Source of the DNA: Alkalihalobacillus sp. BA299
Lineage (GTDB): Bacteria; Bacillota; Bacilli; Bacillales; Bacillaceae_F
Reading direction: 5' to 3'
Length of the DNA: 64,000 bases
Assembly: GCF_017745675.1 (NCBI RefSeq)
Contig: NZ_JAFLJM010000003.1
Coordinates: 248,001 to 312,000, forward strand
The translations under genes were made by a program, and so were the position numbers. The notes below the pieces were generated by a model that saw only the letters and a list, made by a program, of their open reading frames with translations, ran no database searches and was not told where the DNA came from. Shown here in pieces: positions 1-8,376 of this stretch. Every line of letters starts with the position of its first letter. The stretch's first letter is position 1.

Positions 1-173
1 AACAATAGTGCTAAGTTCCCAAAAATTACTCCACCAGCTTCTGCCATGATTGGAATATTTAAAACATTTTCATGACCAAGACCGAGTAATAAACCCGCTG
101 CTGGCAGTACTGATACTGGTGTCATTAATGCACGACCGACACGTTGCAATGTCCCAAATGCCTTTTTAAACAT
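1..173 (-). CDS. ptsG: PTS glucose-type permease EIIC, N-terminal fragment
   Basis: This is the first 57 codons of a gene that runs off the left edge. The start is ATG after a GAGGTG ribosome binding site. The visible residues begin MFKKAFGTLQRVGRALMTPV and continue VLPAAGLLLGLG, the amphipathic helix plus first membrane segment typical of the EIIC domain of glucose/N-acetylglucosamine PTS permeases. The product would import and phosphorylate a sugar using phosphate from HPr and enzyme I. It lies downstream of glcT with a RAT/terminator leader between them, as in B. subtilis glcT-ptsG, so glucose is the likely substrate. The rest of the protein is not visible. Confidence 0.82.
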   Translation of the reverse strand, partial: MFKKAFGTLQRVGRALMTPVSVLPAAGLLLGLGHENVLNIPIMAEAGGVIFGNLALL

Positions 174-359
174 AACATCACCTCTTTTTGCTATTTCCTT
201 TGTTGTTTTGAAGTCATTCATACTCAATAAAAGTAATCGTTTTCAGTCAATGCCTAAGAACTTCACTCTTTGCATATGTTTCAGTCACTATAGCTAAAAT
301 TGTTTCCATAGGCAGACGGCTTCATTTTCTTATACGATCCAACCACGGTTTGATGTATA

Positions 360-476
360 AAAAAAGACATGAGTGAAAGAAAGCATACGAGTAGACATGA
401 CAAACCTATGGATAGATTGCCCAAGTTCTACTACATATACACTTCTTTTACTCATGCCTGATCGTATCAGTAACAC
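360..476 (-). promoter_or_regulatory. RAT antiterminator overlapping an intrinsic terminator (GlcT target)
   Basis: On the minus strand, TTACTGATACGATCAGGCAT (about 457-476) resembles the ribonucleic antitermination sequence of B. subtilis ptsG. The GCATGAGTAAAAGAA arm that follows (about 443-458) can pair with TTCTTTCACTCATGTC (366-382), which ends in a run of seven T. Binding of dimeric GlcT to the RAT would block the terminator and allow ptsG transcription. Pairing is read by eye; the GlcT link follows from the adjacent glcT gene and the known family mechanism. Confidence 0.8.
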
Positions 477-494
477 GTAATTAGAGTGTAACTA

Positions 495-1337
495 TTATTC
501 ACTTTGAGAAAGCCTTTGCAAATGCATCGCTAGATATACAGCTTCTGCATCAGCGACTTGTAATTGATAATGAGATTGAATGACCTTAATTAACTTCCAT
601 GCAAGATTATAGCATATCGGATACTCTTGCTTCAATAGCTTCACAAATTTTTCATTTAATTCAACCGTTTCTTCATGAATGACACGATCCATTACGTGGC
701 GAAGGTGTGTAACAAGACGTGAATATTGTAGTGAGTGTCTAGCAATTTTTGTTTTTAAACCGTTTTCAATGAGTTCGATAAGCTTTATTATAAGTTTCGT
801 GTCATCTTGCATTTCTGATAAAGGCTTATTTTCTATTGCACTATGGATGTGTAGAGCTACAAAGCCAATTTCATCTTTCGGTAACTGAAGCTTCAGTCGT
901 TCATTAATAAAAGAAACGACCTGCTCCGCTATCTCGAATTCCTCTGGATACATGGACATCGTTTCATGTAAAAATGGATTTGTAATGATTATTCCTTGCT
1001 CAAGTCTCCTGATTGCAAAGGCAATATGATCAGTTAAGGCAATATGGATACGCTCATTTATTTTTTTATTTAACTTCTTTCTTATTAATACAATCGCTTC
1101 ATTGATTGCCTCCATAATCGAATCATCTATTTGTAATAGCAGCTGTTTAAATTCTTCTTGTTGTTGTTCGTTAACGAGCTGGAAAAGTTGTTCTACACTT
1201 TGATGTGATATATAATCCCCTTGTTTTTTTCCAAAACCTATTCCTTTACCTATCAAAATAACTTCTTCTCCCTGTGAATTTACAGCGATGACTACATTAT
1301 TATTTAGTGGTTTCTGAATTAAGTACATTCCCCTCAT
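495..1337 (-). CDS. glcT: Transcriptional antiterminator GlcT (BglG family)
   Basis: 280-residue BglG-type antiterminator. The N-terminal RNA-binding CAT domain contains NNNVV and VILIGKGIGFGKKQGD, a BglG/SacY family signature. Two PTS regulation domains follow, with conserved histidines visible in HIALTDHIAFAIRR and GFVALHIHSAIENK (PRD1) and in LVTHLRHVM and AVYLAMHLQRL (PRD2). PRD histidines are phosphorylated by PTS proteins, so RAT binding depends on glucose flux. The leader and ptsG lie directly downstream. The first ATG (MRGMYLIQ) is used because AAAGGA lies 8 bases upstream; an ATG three codons in is the alternative. Sequence and position favour GlcT over other paralogues. Confidence 0.9.
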   Translation of the reverse strand: MRGMYLIQKPLNNNVVIAVNSQGEEVILIGKGIGFGKKQGDYISHQSVEQLFQLVNEQQQEEFKQLLLQIDDSIMEAINEAIVLIRKKLNKKINERIHIALTDHIAFAIRRLEQGIIITNPFLHETMSMYPEEFEIAEQVVSFINERLKLQLPKDEIGFVALHIHSAIENKPLSEMQDDTKLIIKLIELIENGLKTKIARHSLQYSRLVTHLRHVMDRVIHEETVELNEKFVKLLKQEYPICYNLAWKLIKVIQSHYQLQVADAEAVYLAMHLQRLSQSE

Positions 1338-1524
1338 CTAGTTTTTCCTTTCTAAATAGCCTTTGTAAGTCATCGTAATCTCCCTCTTCTTTTTTTTCAA
1401 GTATAACGTTAATAAAAGTGAGACAAAATAGAAAGGAAAATTTTAGTTTGTTAGTAGTATATTCCGTTTATGACATTATTTATTTACTTAATTTAGGGTG
1501 TTTTCACAAAGGAGGATCTTGTCC

Positions 1525-3405
1525 GTGGAAGTAGGAACTGCAAAAGTAGAAACTGGTAAAAAAGAAAAAAGCGTAATATGGGACTGGCTCACAACAGTAG
1601 ATCATAAAAAAATTGGAATCATGTATTTAGTCGCTGGTACATTTTTCTTTGTAAAAGCAGGAATCATGGCACTACTAATTCGTATACAGCTTATGTATCC
1701 TGAAAACATATTTATTAGTGGTCAAACATTTAATGAACTCATAACGATGCATGGGACATTGATGTTATTTATCGCCATTACCCCATTAATTTTAGGATTT
1801 ATGAATTACATCGTGCCACTTCAAATCGGTGCCAGGGACGTCGCATTCCCATTCGTAAACGCTTTAGGCTTTTGGATTTTTTTAGCTGGGGCCACTTTAA
1901 TGAGCTTATCTTGGTTTTTTGGTGGGGGTCCCGATGCTGGCTGGACGGCATATGTTCCTTTGTCTGCCAGAGATTATGCAGGTCTAGGATTAGACTTTTA
2001 TGTTCTTGGATTACAAGTCAGTGGAATTGGTACTTTGATTGCAGCAATTAATTTCTTAGTAACGATTGTTAATATGCGTGCTCCTGGGATGACTTTAATG
2101 AGAATGCCTTTATTTGTATGGACGACATTTGTTGTATCAACATTAATATTGTTTGCCTTCACTCCACTCGCTGCAGGGTTATTGTTATTAATGTTAGATC
2201 GAGTCTTTAGCGGTCAATTTTTTACGCCTGACATGGGTGGGAACGCCATAATATGGCAACATATCTTTTGGGTATTTGGACATCCAGAAGTATATATCCT
2301 TGTTCTACCTGCTTTTGGAATTATTTCAGAGGTCATACCTGCCTTTTCAAGAAAACGGCTATTCGGATATACAACTATGGTGTTTGCTACAATCTTAATT
2401 GCTTTTCTTGGCTTTATGGTTTGGGCTCACCACATGTTTACAGTAGGTATGGGACCGATTGCAAACTCTGTTTTTGCTATTACAACGATGTTAATTGCAG
2501 TTCCGACAGGTGTAAAAATATTTAATTGGTTATTTACAATGTGGGGCGGAAAAATTACATTTAATACTGCCATGTTGTTTGCCTCTTCATTCGTACCAAC
2601 ATTTGTTCTCGGTGGAGTTACTGGTGTAATGGTAGCGATGGCGCCTGTTGATCTCTTGTACCATGACACGTATTTTATCGTTGCTCATTTTCATTATATC
2701 GTTGTTGGGGGTATCGCTCTTGGTCTATTTGCTGGTCTGTTTTATTGGTATCCCAAAATGTTTGGACATCGTTTAAACGAAACGCTTGGAAAACTATTTT
2801 TTTGGATTTTTTATATTGGCTTCCACTTAACTTTCTTTATCCAGCATATACTCGGCCTAGTAGGAATGCCACGCCGTGTCTACACTTACCTTGGCGATCA
2901 AGGCTGGGATCTGATGAATTTCATTAGTACGATTGGGACGTTCTTCATGGCCATGGGTGTCATTTTACTTGTCATTAATATCATCTATTCTGCTTTTAAA
3001 GCAGAAAGAATCGCAAACGGTGACCCGTGGGATGCAAGAACACTTGAATGGTCCATTCCGAATCCTGTACCTGAATATAATTTTGCACAAACTCCGCAAG
3101 TACGATCATTAGATCCATTATTTTATGAGAAAGTTCATGGTAGCGGTAAGATGAAAGCCGCAGAACCATTGCAAGATATTCATATGCCAAATGGTTCTAT
3201 TCTACCACTGATTATGGCCATTGGATTATTCTTTGTTGGGTTTGGATTTATCATGATGAATATGAATGATCCTTGGATAGACCCTTACATCGTCATGGGT
3301 GGAGGCTTTGTTATTACGATTATTTCTATGATCATCCGCTCCGTTAAGGAAGACCATGGTTATTATATTGCAAAGAAAGATATTAAAGCGGAAGAAATGG
3401 GATAA
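1525..3405 (+). CDS. ctaD: Cytochrome c oxidase subunit I (CtaD type), stand-alone copy
   Basis: 626-residue haem-copper oxidase subunit I, an integral membrane protein that reduces oxygen and pumps protons. Start is GTG 7 bases after AAAGGAGGA; an upstream in-frame GTG at 1498 has no such site. Visible ligands are the helix II histidine in TMHGTLM, the His-Tyr motif GHPEVY, the CuB pair in WAHHMF and the helix X pair in VAHFHY. The K-channel lysine is in VPTGVKIFNW. The C-terminal DIHMPNGSILP and the absence of a fused subunit III match CtaD. No subunit II, III or IV gene, nor a haem A synthase gene, is adjacent, so it is orphaned from the usual ctaCDEF operon. Confidence 0.9.
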   Translation: MEVGTAKVETGKKEKSVIWDWLTTVDHKKIGIMYLVAGTFFFVKAGIMALLIRIQLMYPENIFISGQTFNELITMHGTLMLFIAITPLILGFMNYIVPLQIGARDVAFPFVNALGFWIFLAGATLMSLSWFFGGGPDAGWTAYVPLSARDYAGLGLDFYVLGLQVSGIGTLIAAINFLVTIVNMRAPGMTLMRMPLFVWTTFVVSTLILFAFTPLAAGLLLLMLDRVFSGQFFTPDMGGNAIIWQHIFWVFGHPEVYILVLPAFGIISEVIPAFSRKRLFGYTTMVFATILIAFLGFMVWAHHMFTVGMGPIANSVFAITTMLIAVPTGVKIFNWLFTMWGGKITFNTAMLFASSFVPTFVLGGVTGVMVAMAPVDLLYHDTYFIVAHFHYIVVGGIALGLFAGLFYWYPKMFGHRLNETLGKLFFWIFYIGFHLTFFIQHILGLVGMPRRVYTYLGDQGWDLMNFISTIGTFFMAMGVILLVINIIYSAFKAERIANGDPWDARTLEWSIPNPVPEYNFAQTPQVRSLDPLFYEKVHGSGKMKAAEPLQDIHMPNGSILPLIMAIGLFFVGFGFIMMNMNDPWIDPYIVMGGGFVITIISMIIRSVKEDHGYYIAKKDIKAEEMG

Positions 3406-3411
3406 TTCATC

Positions 3412-3454
3412 CCCCCTTTACTTCACCTTGCATTTGAAGTAAAGGGGGTTTTTT
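3412..3454 (+). terminator. Intrinsic terminator of ctaD
   Basis: A 12-13 bp stem (CCCCTTTACTTCA with TTGAAGTAAAGGGG) and short loop lie 6 bases after the ctaD stop and are followed by six T. It marks a monocistronic end. Confidence 0.92.
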
Positions 3455-3507
3455 ATTAATTAAGCAAAGTTCACTAGACAGACACAGTTATAACCTTCTT
3501 ATAATTA

Positions 3508-3532
3508 GAAAAAAACTCGCCGAACGGCGAGC
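3508..3532 (-). terminator. Hairpin terminator downstream of gerE
   Basis: CTCGCCG-AA-CGGCGAG is a near-perfect 7-bp hairpin at 3516-3531, followed on the minus strand by seven T. It would stop leftward transcripts from gerE. The 3.41-3.75 kb interval holds no gene; a second long-range stem lies at 3641-3741. Confidence 0.7.
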
Positions 3533-3640
3533 CTTGAGAGCGACAAGACAGGTGGGGGACACATTGACCTTCAATACATACGACTGTTTTACAATGATAT
3601 TAAAGCAGCTTTAATTCATATATTTGTAAAAATAAAAGAA

Positions 3641-3741
3641 GCTGACTCAAGTATTGAAGTGTCTTTCAGCTCTAGGATATGATAGAACTACTTAAAAAGC
3701 AGACTATATATCATGAGGAGTTGTAACACTTAGGAGTCAGC
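3641..3741. other. Long-range inverted repeat next to gerE
   Basis: GCTGACTC (3641-3648) pairs with GAGTCAGC (3734-3741), and AAGTGT (about 3657-3662) pairs with ACACTT (3726-3731), giving 14 paired bases around a loop of roughly 65 bases. On the minus strand it begins about 10 bases after the gerE stop and its far side runs into TTCTTTTATTTTT. It may be an unusual terminator or a small structured RNA; I do not recognise it. Confidence 0.4.
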
Positions 3742-3751
3742 CTCGTTTTAA

Positions 3752-3976
3752 TCAAATCTCGAGTTCACCTAGACGTATTAACTCGATCACTGCTTGGGAG
3801 CGCCCCTTAACCCCAAGCTTTTGCATCGTGTTAGAAATGTGATTGCGAACTGTTTTTTCACTAATGAAAAGCTGCTGAGCAATTTCTTTCGTCGTTTTGT
3901 CTTGAACCAATAGCTCAAATACTTCTCGTTCCCTTTTTGTAAGTAAGGGTTTTGGTCCGTATTCTGCTCCTTTCAA
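3752..3976 (-). CDS. gerE: Spore germination and mother-cell regulator GerE (LuxR-type HTH)
   Basis: 74-residue DNA-binding protein consisting almost only of a LuxR/FixJ C-terminal helix-turn-helix. The motif LLTKREREVFELLVQDKTTK, then ISEKTVRNHISN and KLGVKGRSQAVIELIRLGELE, is nearly identical to B. subtilis GerE. It regulates late coat genes under sigma-K in the mother cell. I chose the TTG at 3976, preceded by AAGGGGTG at good spacing, because it gives exactly the 74 residues of the B. subtilis protein; an in-frame GTG three codons upstream overlaps that site. It lies next to sdhB, as in B. subtilis. Confidence 0.95.
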   Translation of the reverse strand: MKGAEYGPKPLLTKREREVFELLVQDKTTKEIAQQLFISEKTVRNHISNTMQKLGVKGRSQAVIELIRLGELEI

Positions 3977-4085
3977 TGAATTCACCCCTTCTTGCTCAGG
4001 CTGTACACCAAAGAGGCTTCAAATAAGAGAATTCTAAACGTATGGACGGTTCAGTTAAACTCTTACAGAAGGTATTTAGTCAAGA

Positions 4086-4094
4086 TAGTATATG
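4086..4094 (-). promoter_or_regulatory. Candidate sigma-K -10 element for gerE
   Basis: On the minus strand CATATACTA matches CATAnnnTA, the sigma-K -10 consensus, about 110 bases before the gerE start. An AC dinucleotide lies about 17 bases further upstream. gerE is a sigma-K gene in B. subtilis; the site itself is a visual match only. Confidence 0.35.
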
Positions 4095-4297
4095 TACTCT
4101 ATAGGAACCTTGTGAATTCATATCCGCATAAAATAGCTTTATATTCCCATTTTTTTTGAAATCGCATGAAATTTTTTAAATAATCACCCGTCTATATAAA
4201 AATTTAGCCTTTTAATAACAAAATAATGCTTGAACCCCTTCACATCGTTTCAGATAGTAATGCTCGTTCCTGTGCTAACTTTTTTCCATACTCTCTA

Positions 4298-4720
4298 GAA
4301 AAGCGCAAGCGCCCGTTTAGCGGCGTATAGACTGGAGCCCCACCGTATGAGATAAAGGAAACACGGTGAGTGTAATCGAGCCGATGTTGACTTATCGTAA
4401 GGAGGAGGAGCGAAGTCTACTAGACGCTGGGCGCTGTAGCTAGACAAGAAAAGCGCAAGCGCCCGTTTAGCGGCGTATGGACTGAAGCCCCACCGTATGA
4501 GATAAAGGAAACACGGTAAGTGTAATCGAGCCGATGTTGACTTATCGTAAGGAGGAGGAGCGAAGTCTACTAGACGCTGGGCGCTGTAGCTAGACAAGAA
4601 AAGCGCAAGCGCCCGTTTAGCGGCGTATAGACTGGAGCCCCACCGTATGAGATAAAGGAAACACGGTGAGTGTAAAGGGGGGAGCGAAGTCCACTAGACG
4701 GTGGGCACTGCAGCTAGACA
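4298..4720. repeat. Family A repeat, three tandem modules (period 150 bp)
   Basis: GAAAAGCGCAAGCGCCCG begins at 4298, 4448 and 4598. The first two modules are nearly identical; the third lacks about 30 bases of its middle. Each module ends AGCTAGACA and contains paired arms (AGCGCCC with GGGCGCT; CACCGT with ACGGTG). The same module recurs at 14856, 23392, 33449, 48178 and 50603. Open frames through this array arise from the repeat and are not genes. Confidence 0.95.
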
Positions 4721-4721
4721 C

Positions 4722-4755
4722 AAAAAAACGACTCTCTTTTTCAGAGAGTCGTTTT
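4722..4755 (-). terminator. Terminator of the sdhCAB operon
   Basis: AACGACTCTC and GAGAGTCGTT form a 10-bp stem with a short loop, followed on the minus strand by a run of seven T, about 15 bases after the sdhB stop. Confidence 0.9.
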
Positions 4756-4769
4756 GATTTAATAGATTA

Positions 4770-5525
4770 TTAATAGCCACCAAAGAAGTTTTTAAATGAT
4801 TGAATCGTTGTTGAACGGTTAAGTGCCGCAATGGAAGTTGTTAATGGAATACCTTTAGGGCAAGACTGAACACAGTTTTGTGAGTTACCACAATTCGTAA
4901 GCCCTCCGTCTCCCATAATCGATTCTAAACGCTCTTCTTTATTCATTTCTCCTGTTGGATGGGCATTGAATAAACGTACTTGAGAAAGTGGCGCTGGTCC
5001 GATAAAGTCGGATTTACTATTCACATTTGGACAAGCTTCTAAACAAACACCACAAGTCATACATTTAGAAAGTTCATACGCCCACTGACGTTTTGTTTCA
5101 GGCATACGTGGTCCAGGACCTAAATCATACGTTCCATCGATTGGGATCCAAGCTTTTACTTTCTTTAATGAATCGAACATACGGCTACGGTCAATAACTA
5201 AGTCACGAACGACAGGGAAAGTCTTCATTGGCTCCACACGGATTGGTTGTTCTAATTGATCAACAAGTGCAGTACAAGATTGACGTGGCTTTCCGTTAAT
5301 GACCATTGAACATGCTCCACACACTTCTTCTAAACAGTTCATCTCCCAGTTTACTGGTGTCGTATTTTCCCCTTTAGCATTTACTGGATTACGGCGAATT
5401 TCCATAAGAGCCGATATAACGTTCATATTTGGACGGTATGGAACTTCAAACTCCTCTGTATATGGGGCGCTGTTAGGATCTTCTTGACGAGTTACGATAA
5501 ATTTTATTAATTTGTTTTCACTCAT
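4770..5525 (-). CDS. sdhB: Succinate dehydrogenase iron-sulfur subunit
   Basis: 251-residue iron-sulfur subunit of membrane succinate:menaquinone oxidoreductase (TCA cycle and respiratory complex II). Cysteine clusters appear in the expected order: CLEEVCGACSMVINGKPRQS for the N-terminal [2Fe-2S] centre, CMTCGVCLEACPN for [4Fe-4S], and CGNSQNCVQSCPKGIP for the third centre. Length matches B. subtilis SdhB (253). Its ATG overlaps the sdhA TGA in ATGA, indicating translational coupling. Last gene of the operon; a terminator follows. Confidence 0.97.
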   Translation of the reverse strand: MSENKLIKFIVTRQEDPNSAPYTEEFEVPYRPNMNVISALMEIRRNPVNAKGENTTPVNWEMNCLEEVCGACSMVINGKPRQSCTALVDQLEQPIRVEPMKTFPVVRDLVIDRSRMFDSLKKVKAWIPIDGTYDLGPGPRMPETKRQWAYELSKCMTCGVCLEACPNVNSKSDFIGPAPLSQVRLFNAHPTGEMNKEERLESIMGDGGLTNCGNSQNCVQSCPKGIPLTTSIAALNRSTTIQSFKNFFGGY

Positions 5526-7291
5526 GATTTAGCAGCTCCTTGCTTCTTCGACGTATAGTCACGTTTACGTGGTGGTATTAAAGATACGTCAATATCTTCG
5601 TAATGGAATTCAGGGTTACCAGTAGAAGCATTATATTTAGCCATCGTTGTTTTCATGAATTCATCATCGTTACGATCAGGGAACTCCGGCTTATAATGTG
5701 CTCCACGACTCTCATTACGGTTATAAGCTCCAAGTGTAATTACACGAGCAAGATTTAACATACCATTTAATTGACGAGTAAATGAAGCTCCTTGGTTACT
5801 CCATTTCGCAGTATCAACAATATTAATGTTTTTGTAACGCTCCATTAATTCTTGAATCTTCTCGTCTGTTTTTAACAGCTTATCATTGTGACGAACAACT
5901 GTTACATTATCAGTCATCCACTCACCAAGCTCTTTATGAAGAACATACGCATTTTCTTTACCATCCATTTTTAGAATGTTATCATAGCGTTCTTGCTCTT
6001 TCTTTTTCTCTGCGTCAAATACGCTTGAAGAGACAGCATCAGCAGACTTTTCTAAGCCTTTAATATATTCAACAGCATTAGGGCCAGCTACCATACCACC
6101 ATAAATTGCAGATAGTAATGAATTAGCACCTAAACGGTTTGCACCATGCTGAGAATAATCACATTCACCCGCTGCAAATAATCCAGGGATATTTGTCATT
6201 TGGTTGTAGTCAACCCACATACCACCCATTGAATAGTGAACAGCAGGGAAAATTTTCATAGGTACTTTACGAGGATCGTCACCCATGAATTTTTCATAAA
6301 TCTCAATGATCCCACCTAGTTTAATGTCTAGTTCTTTAGGATCTTTATGAGAAAGATCTAGATATACCATGTTTTCACCATTAATACCTAGTTTTTGCTC
6401 AACACAGACATCAAAGATTTCTCGAGTGGCGATATCACGTGGAACAAGGTTACCGTAAGCAGGATACTTTTCCTCTAAGAAATACCATGGCTTACCATCT
6501 TTATACGTCCACACTCGGCCACCTTCACCACGGGCCGACTCACTCATTAAGCGCAATTTGTCATCACCAGGAATGGCAGTTGGATGGATTTGAATAAACT
6601 CACCGTTTGCATAATATACACCTTGCTCATATAAAGAAGCCGCAGCGTATCCTGTATTAATAACTGAGTTTGTCGATTTACCAAAGATAATTCCAGGTCC
6701 ACCTGTAGCCATAATTACTGCATCAGCTGCAAAATGATGGATTTCCATCGTTTTTAAGTCCTGTGCAGTAATCCCGCGACAGACACCTTCATCATCCATA
6801 ATGGCAGATAAGAATTCCCAACCTTCATACTTAGTTACAAGACCAGCAACTTCCCAACGACGAACTTGCTCATCTAATGCATATAGTAACTGCTGACCAG
6901 TTGTTGCGCCTGAAAACGCAGTACGGTGATGCTGTGTCCCACCGAACCGACGGAAATCTAGTAAACCTTCTGGTGTACGGTTAAACATTACCCCCATACG
7001 GTCCATTAAATGGATAATTCCAGGTGCAGCTTCACACATCGCTTTAACAGGAGGTTGGTTTGCTAAGAAGTCTCCACCGTATACTGTGTCGTCAAAGTGT
7101 TCCCACGGTGAGTCACCTTCACCTTTCGTATTTACAGCACCATTAATTCCACCTTGAGCACATACGGAGTGAGAACGTTTAACCGGAACTAATGAAAATA
7201 GATCGACTGGTACGCCTGCTTCCGCTGCTTTAATGGTTGCCATTAATCCGGCTAAGCCACCACCGACAACAATAACTCTTCCTTTACTCAT
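5522..7291 (-). CDS. sdhA: Succinate dehydrogenase flavoprotein subunit
   Basis: 589-residue flavoprotein that oxidises succinate to fumarate. It has an N-terminal FAD Rossmann motif VIVVGGGLAGLMA and the FAD-attaching histidine region KRSHSVCAQGGINGA (His41 from this start). Active-site segments HHRTAFSG, GEFIQIHPTAIPG and SARGEGGRVW are also present. It is close to B. subtilis SdhA across its length. Three starts are stacked (GTG-ATG-ATG, 7297 to 7291) behind AAGGAG; the last gives MSKGR and the best spacing (9 bases). Second gene of sdhCAB, 13 bases after sdhC. Confidence 0.96.
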   Translation of the reverse strand: MSKGRVIVVGGGLAGLMATIKAAEAGVPVDLFSLVPVKRSHSVCAQGGINGAVNTKGEGDSPWEHFDDTVYGGDFLANQPPVKAMCEAAPGIIHLMDRMGVMFNRTPEGLLDFRRFGGTQHHRTAFSGATTGQQLLYALDEQVRRWEVAGLVTKYEGWEFLSAIMDDEGVCRGITAQDLKTMEIHHFAADAVIMATGGPGIIFGKSTNSVINTGYAAASLYEQGVYYANGEFIQIHPTAIPGDDKLRLMSESARGEGGRVWTYKDGKPWYFLEEKYPAYGNLVPRDIATREIFDVCVEQKLGINGENMVYLDLSHKDPKELDIKLGGIIEIYEKFMGDDPRKVPMKIFPAVHYSMGGMWVDYNQMTNIPGLFAAGECDYSQHGANRLGANSLLSAIYGGMVAGPNAVEYIKGLEKSADAVSSSVFDAEKKKEQERYDNILKMDGKENAYVLHKELGEWMTDNVTVVRHNDKLLKTDEKIQELMERYKNINIVDTAKWSNQGASFTRQLNGMLNLARVITLGAYNRNESRGAHYKPEFPDRNDDEFMKTTMAKYNASTGNPEFHYEDIDVSLIPPRKRDYTSKKQGAAKS

Positions 7292-7304
7292 CATCACTCA
7301 CTCC

Positions 7305-7934
7305 TTAAATGTTTGCTAGTTCTGGATTAATAAATGCTAAGATTGCACGGATACCTACCCAAGAAAGGGCTACGAAGATACCGAGTGTTACATACGTAGA
7401 AATAACTTGCGAACGAGGAGTAACAGTAATACCCCAAGATACTGCAAATGACCACAATCCATTCGCAAAATGGAAGATTGTAGCGATGACACCAACAAAG
7501 TAGAACACTAACATAAATGGACTACTTAAAATATCAGCCATCATATTATAATTAACCTCTGCTCCGAAAGCAGCTTGGATACGAGTCTCATATACGTGCC
7601 ATACAACGAAAATTAATGTAATGACACCTGTAATCCGTTGTAAAATGAACATCCAGTTACGGAAAAAGCCATAATGACTAACATTATTCTTAGCTTGAAA
7701 AGCAATATAAAGTCCATAAATTGCATGATAAAGTAATGGAATAAAGATTATAAAAATCTCTAAAAAGTAACGGAATGGAAGATTTTCCATAAAATGCGAT
7801 GCTTGATTAAAAGAACTAGCACCTCTTGTAGCAAAATGGTTAACAATTAAGTGTTGGACTAAAAATAATCCAACTGGAATAACACCCAATAATGAGTGCA
7901 GCTTCCGGTTCATAAACTCTCGGTTTCCAGCCAT
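7305..7934 (-). CDS. sdhC: Succinate dehydrogenase cytochrome b558 subunit
   Basis: 209-residue membrane anchor of complex II, with five hydrophobic segments and haem-ligand histidines in KLHSLLGV, VQHLIVNHF, YHAIYG, VWHVYETR and FHFANGLW. This is the single-anchor (type B) arrangement of Bacillus. The start ATG (MAGNREF) follows GGGGGGA with 8-base spacing and matches the B. subtilis N-terminus; an upstream in-frame start has no such site. First gene of the operon. Confidence 0.95.
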   Translation of the reverse strand: MAGNREFMNRKLHSLLGVIPVGLFLVQHLIVNHFATRGASSFNQASHFMENLPFRYFLEIFIIFIPLLYHAIYGLYIAFQAKNNVSHYGFFRNWMFILQRITGVITLIFVVWHVYETRIQAAFGAEVNYNMMADILSSPFMLVFYFVGVIATIFHFANGLWSFAVSWGITVTPRSQVISTYVTLGIFVALSWVGIRAILAFINPELANI

Positions 7935-8376
7935 ACTAATGTCCCCCCACAATTTTTTTTTGACTTTTTAGCAGCTTGTCCTCTAGTTATCTCTTTTCTT
8001 TGCGCTTATAATGCTGTACCTCCCTACTTTGACTTATGTAAAGCATTAATAGTGAACACACACTTAAGATAAAATATGAAACTTTAATAAAGTTTCTGTG
8101 AATAATTTACGACAAATTTATTGTACTCCCATCGACTTGTATCGTCAAGAAAACGTATACAGGATATATTCAAAAAATTCAATTTAAAATACAATGACTT
8201 ATTGATAGATTGTACTTTAGTAGAATAAAACCCGTATATGAAAAAAAAAGAACAATAAAGAATTCTCATAACATTTTCTCATATTTTGTCGCTTTTGTAA
8301 GAAAAAATAATAAAATTGACTTTAATTTCTTCTCATTTATAGATTTGTCATTTTTTAAACTTTACTGTCGAATTTA
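7935..8376. other. AT-rich gap upstream of sdhC
   Basis: 442 bases separate sdhC from the potassium transporter gene. The interval must carry the sdhC promoter and leader, but I see no promoter good enough to call. The only open frame is a low-complexity 61-codon run without a ribosome binding site. Confidence 0.5.

Noticed and set aside
1-3700. Possible genomic island at the left edge
   Set aside because: Order departs from B. subtilis here, but there is no integrase, tRNA, attachment site or composition break to support transfer; simple rearrangement is enough.
4295-4597. 100-codon minus-strand frame made of two near-identical halves
   Set aside because: It lies entirely in the family A tandem repeat, has no ribosome binding site, and its internal repetition is the 150-bp DNA period. 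Similar frames at 14997-15306 come from family B.
8084-8269. 61-codon low-complexity frame upstream of sdhC
   Set aside because: Composition is only AT-rich background (many Phe, Tyr, Lys, Asn), with no ribosome binding site or family resemblance.
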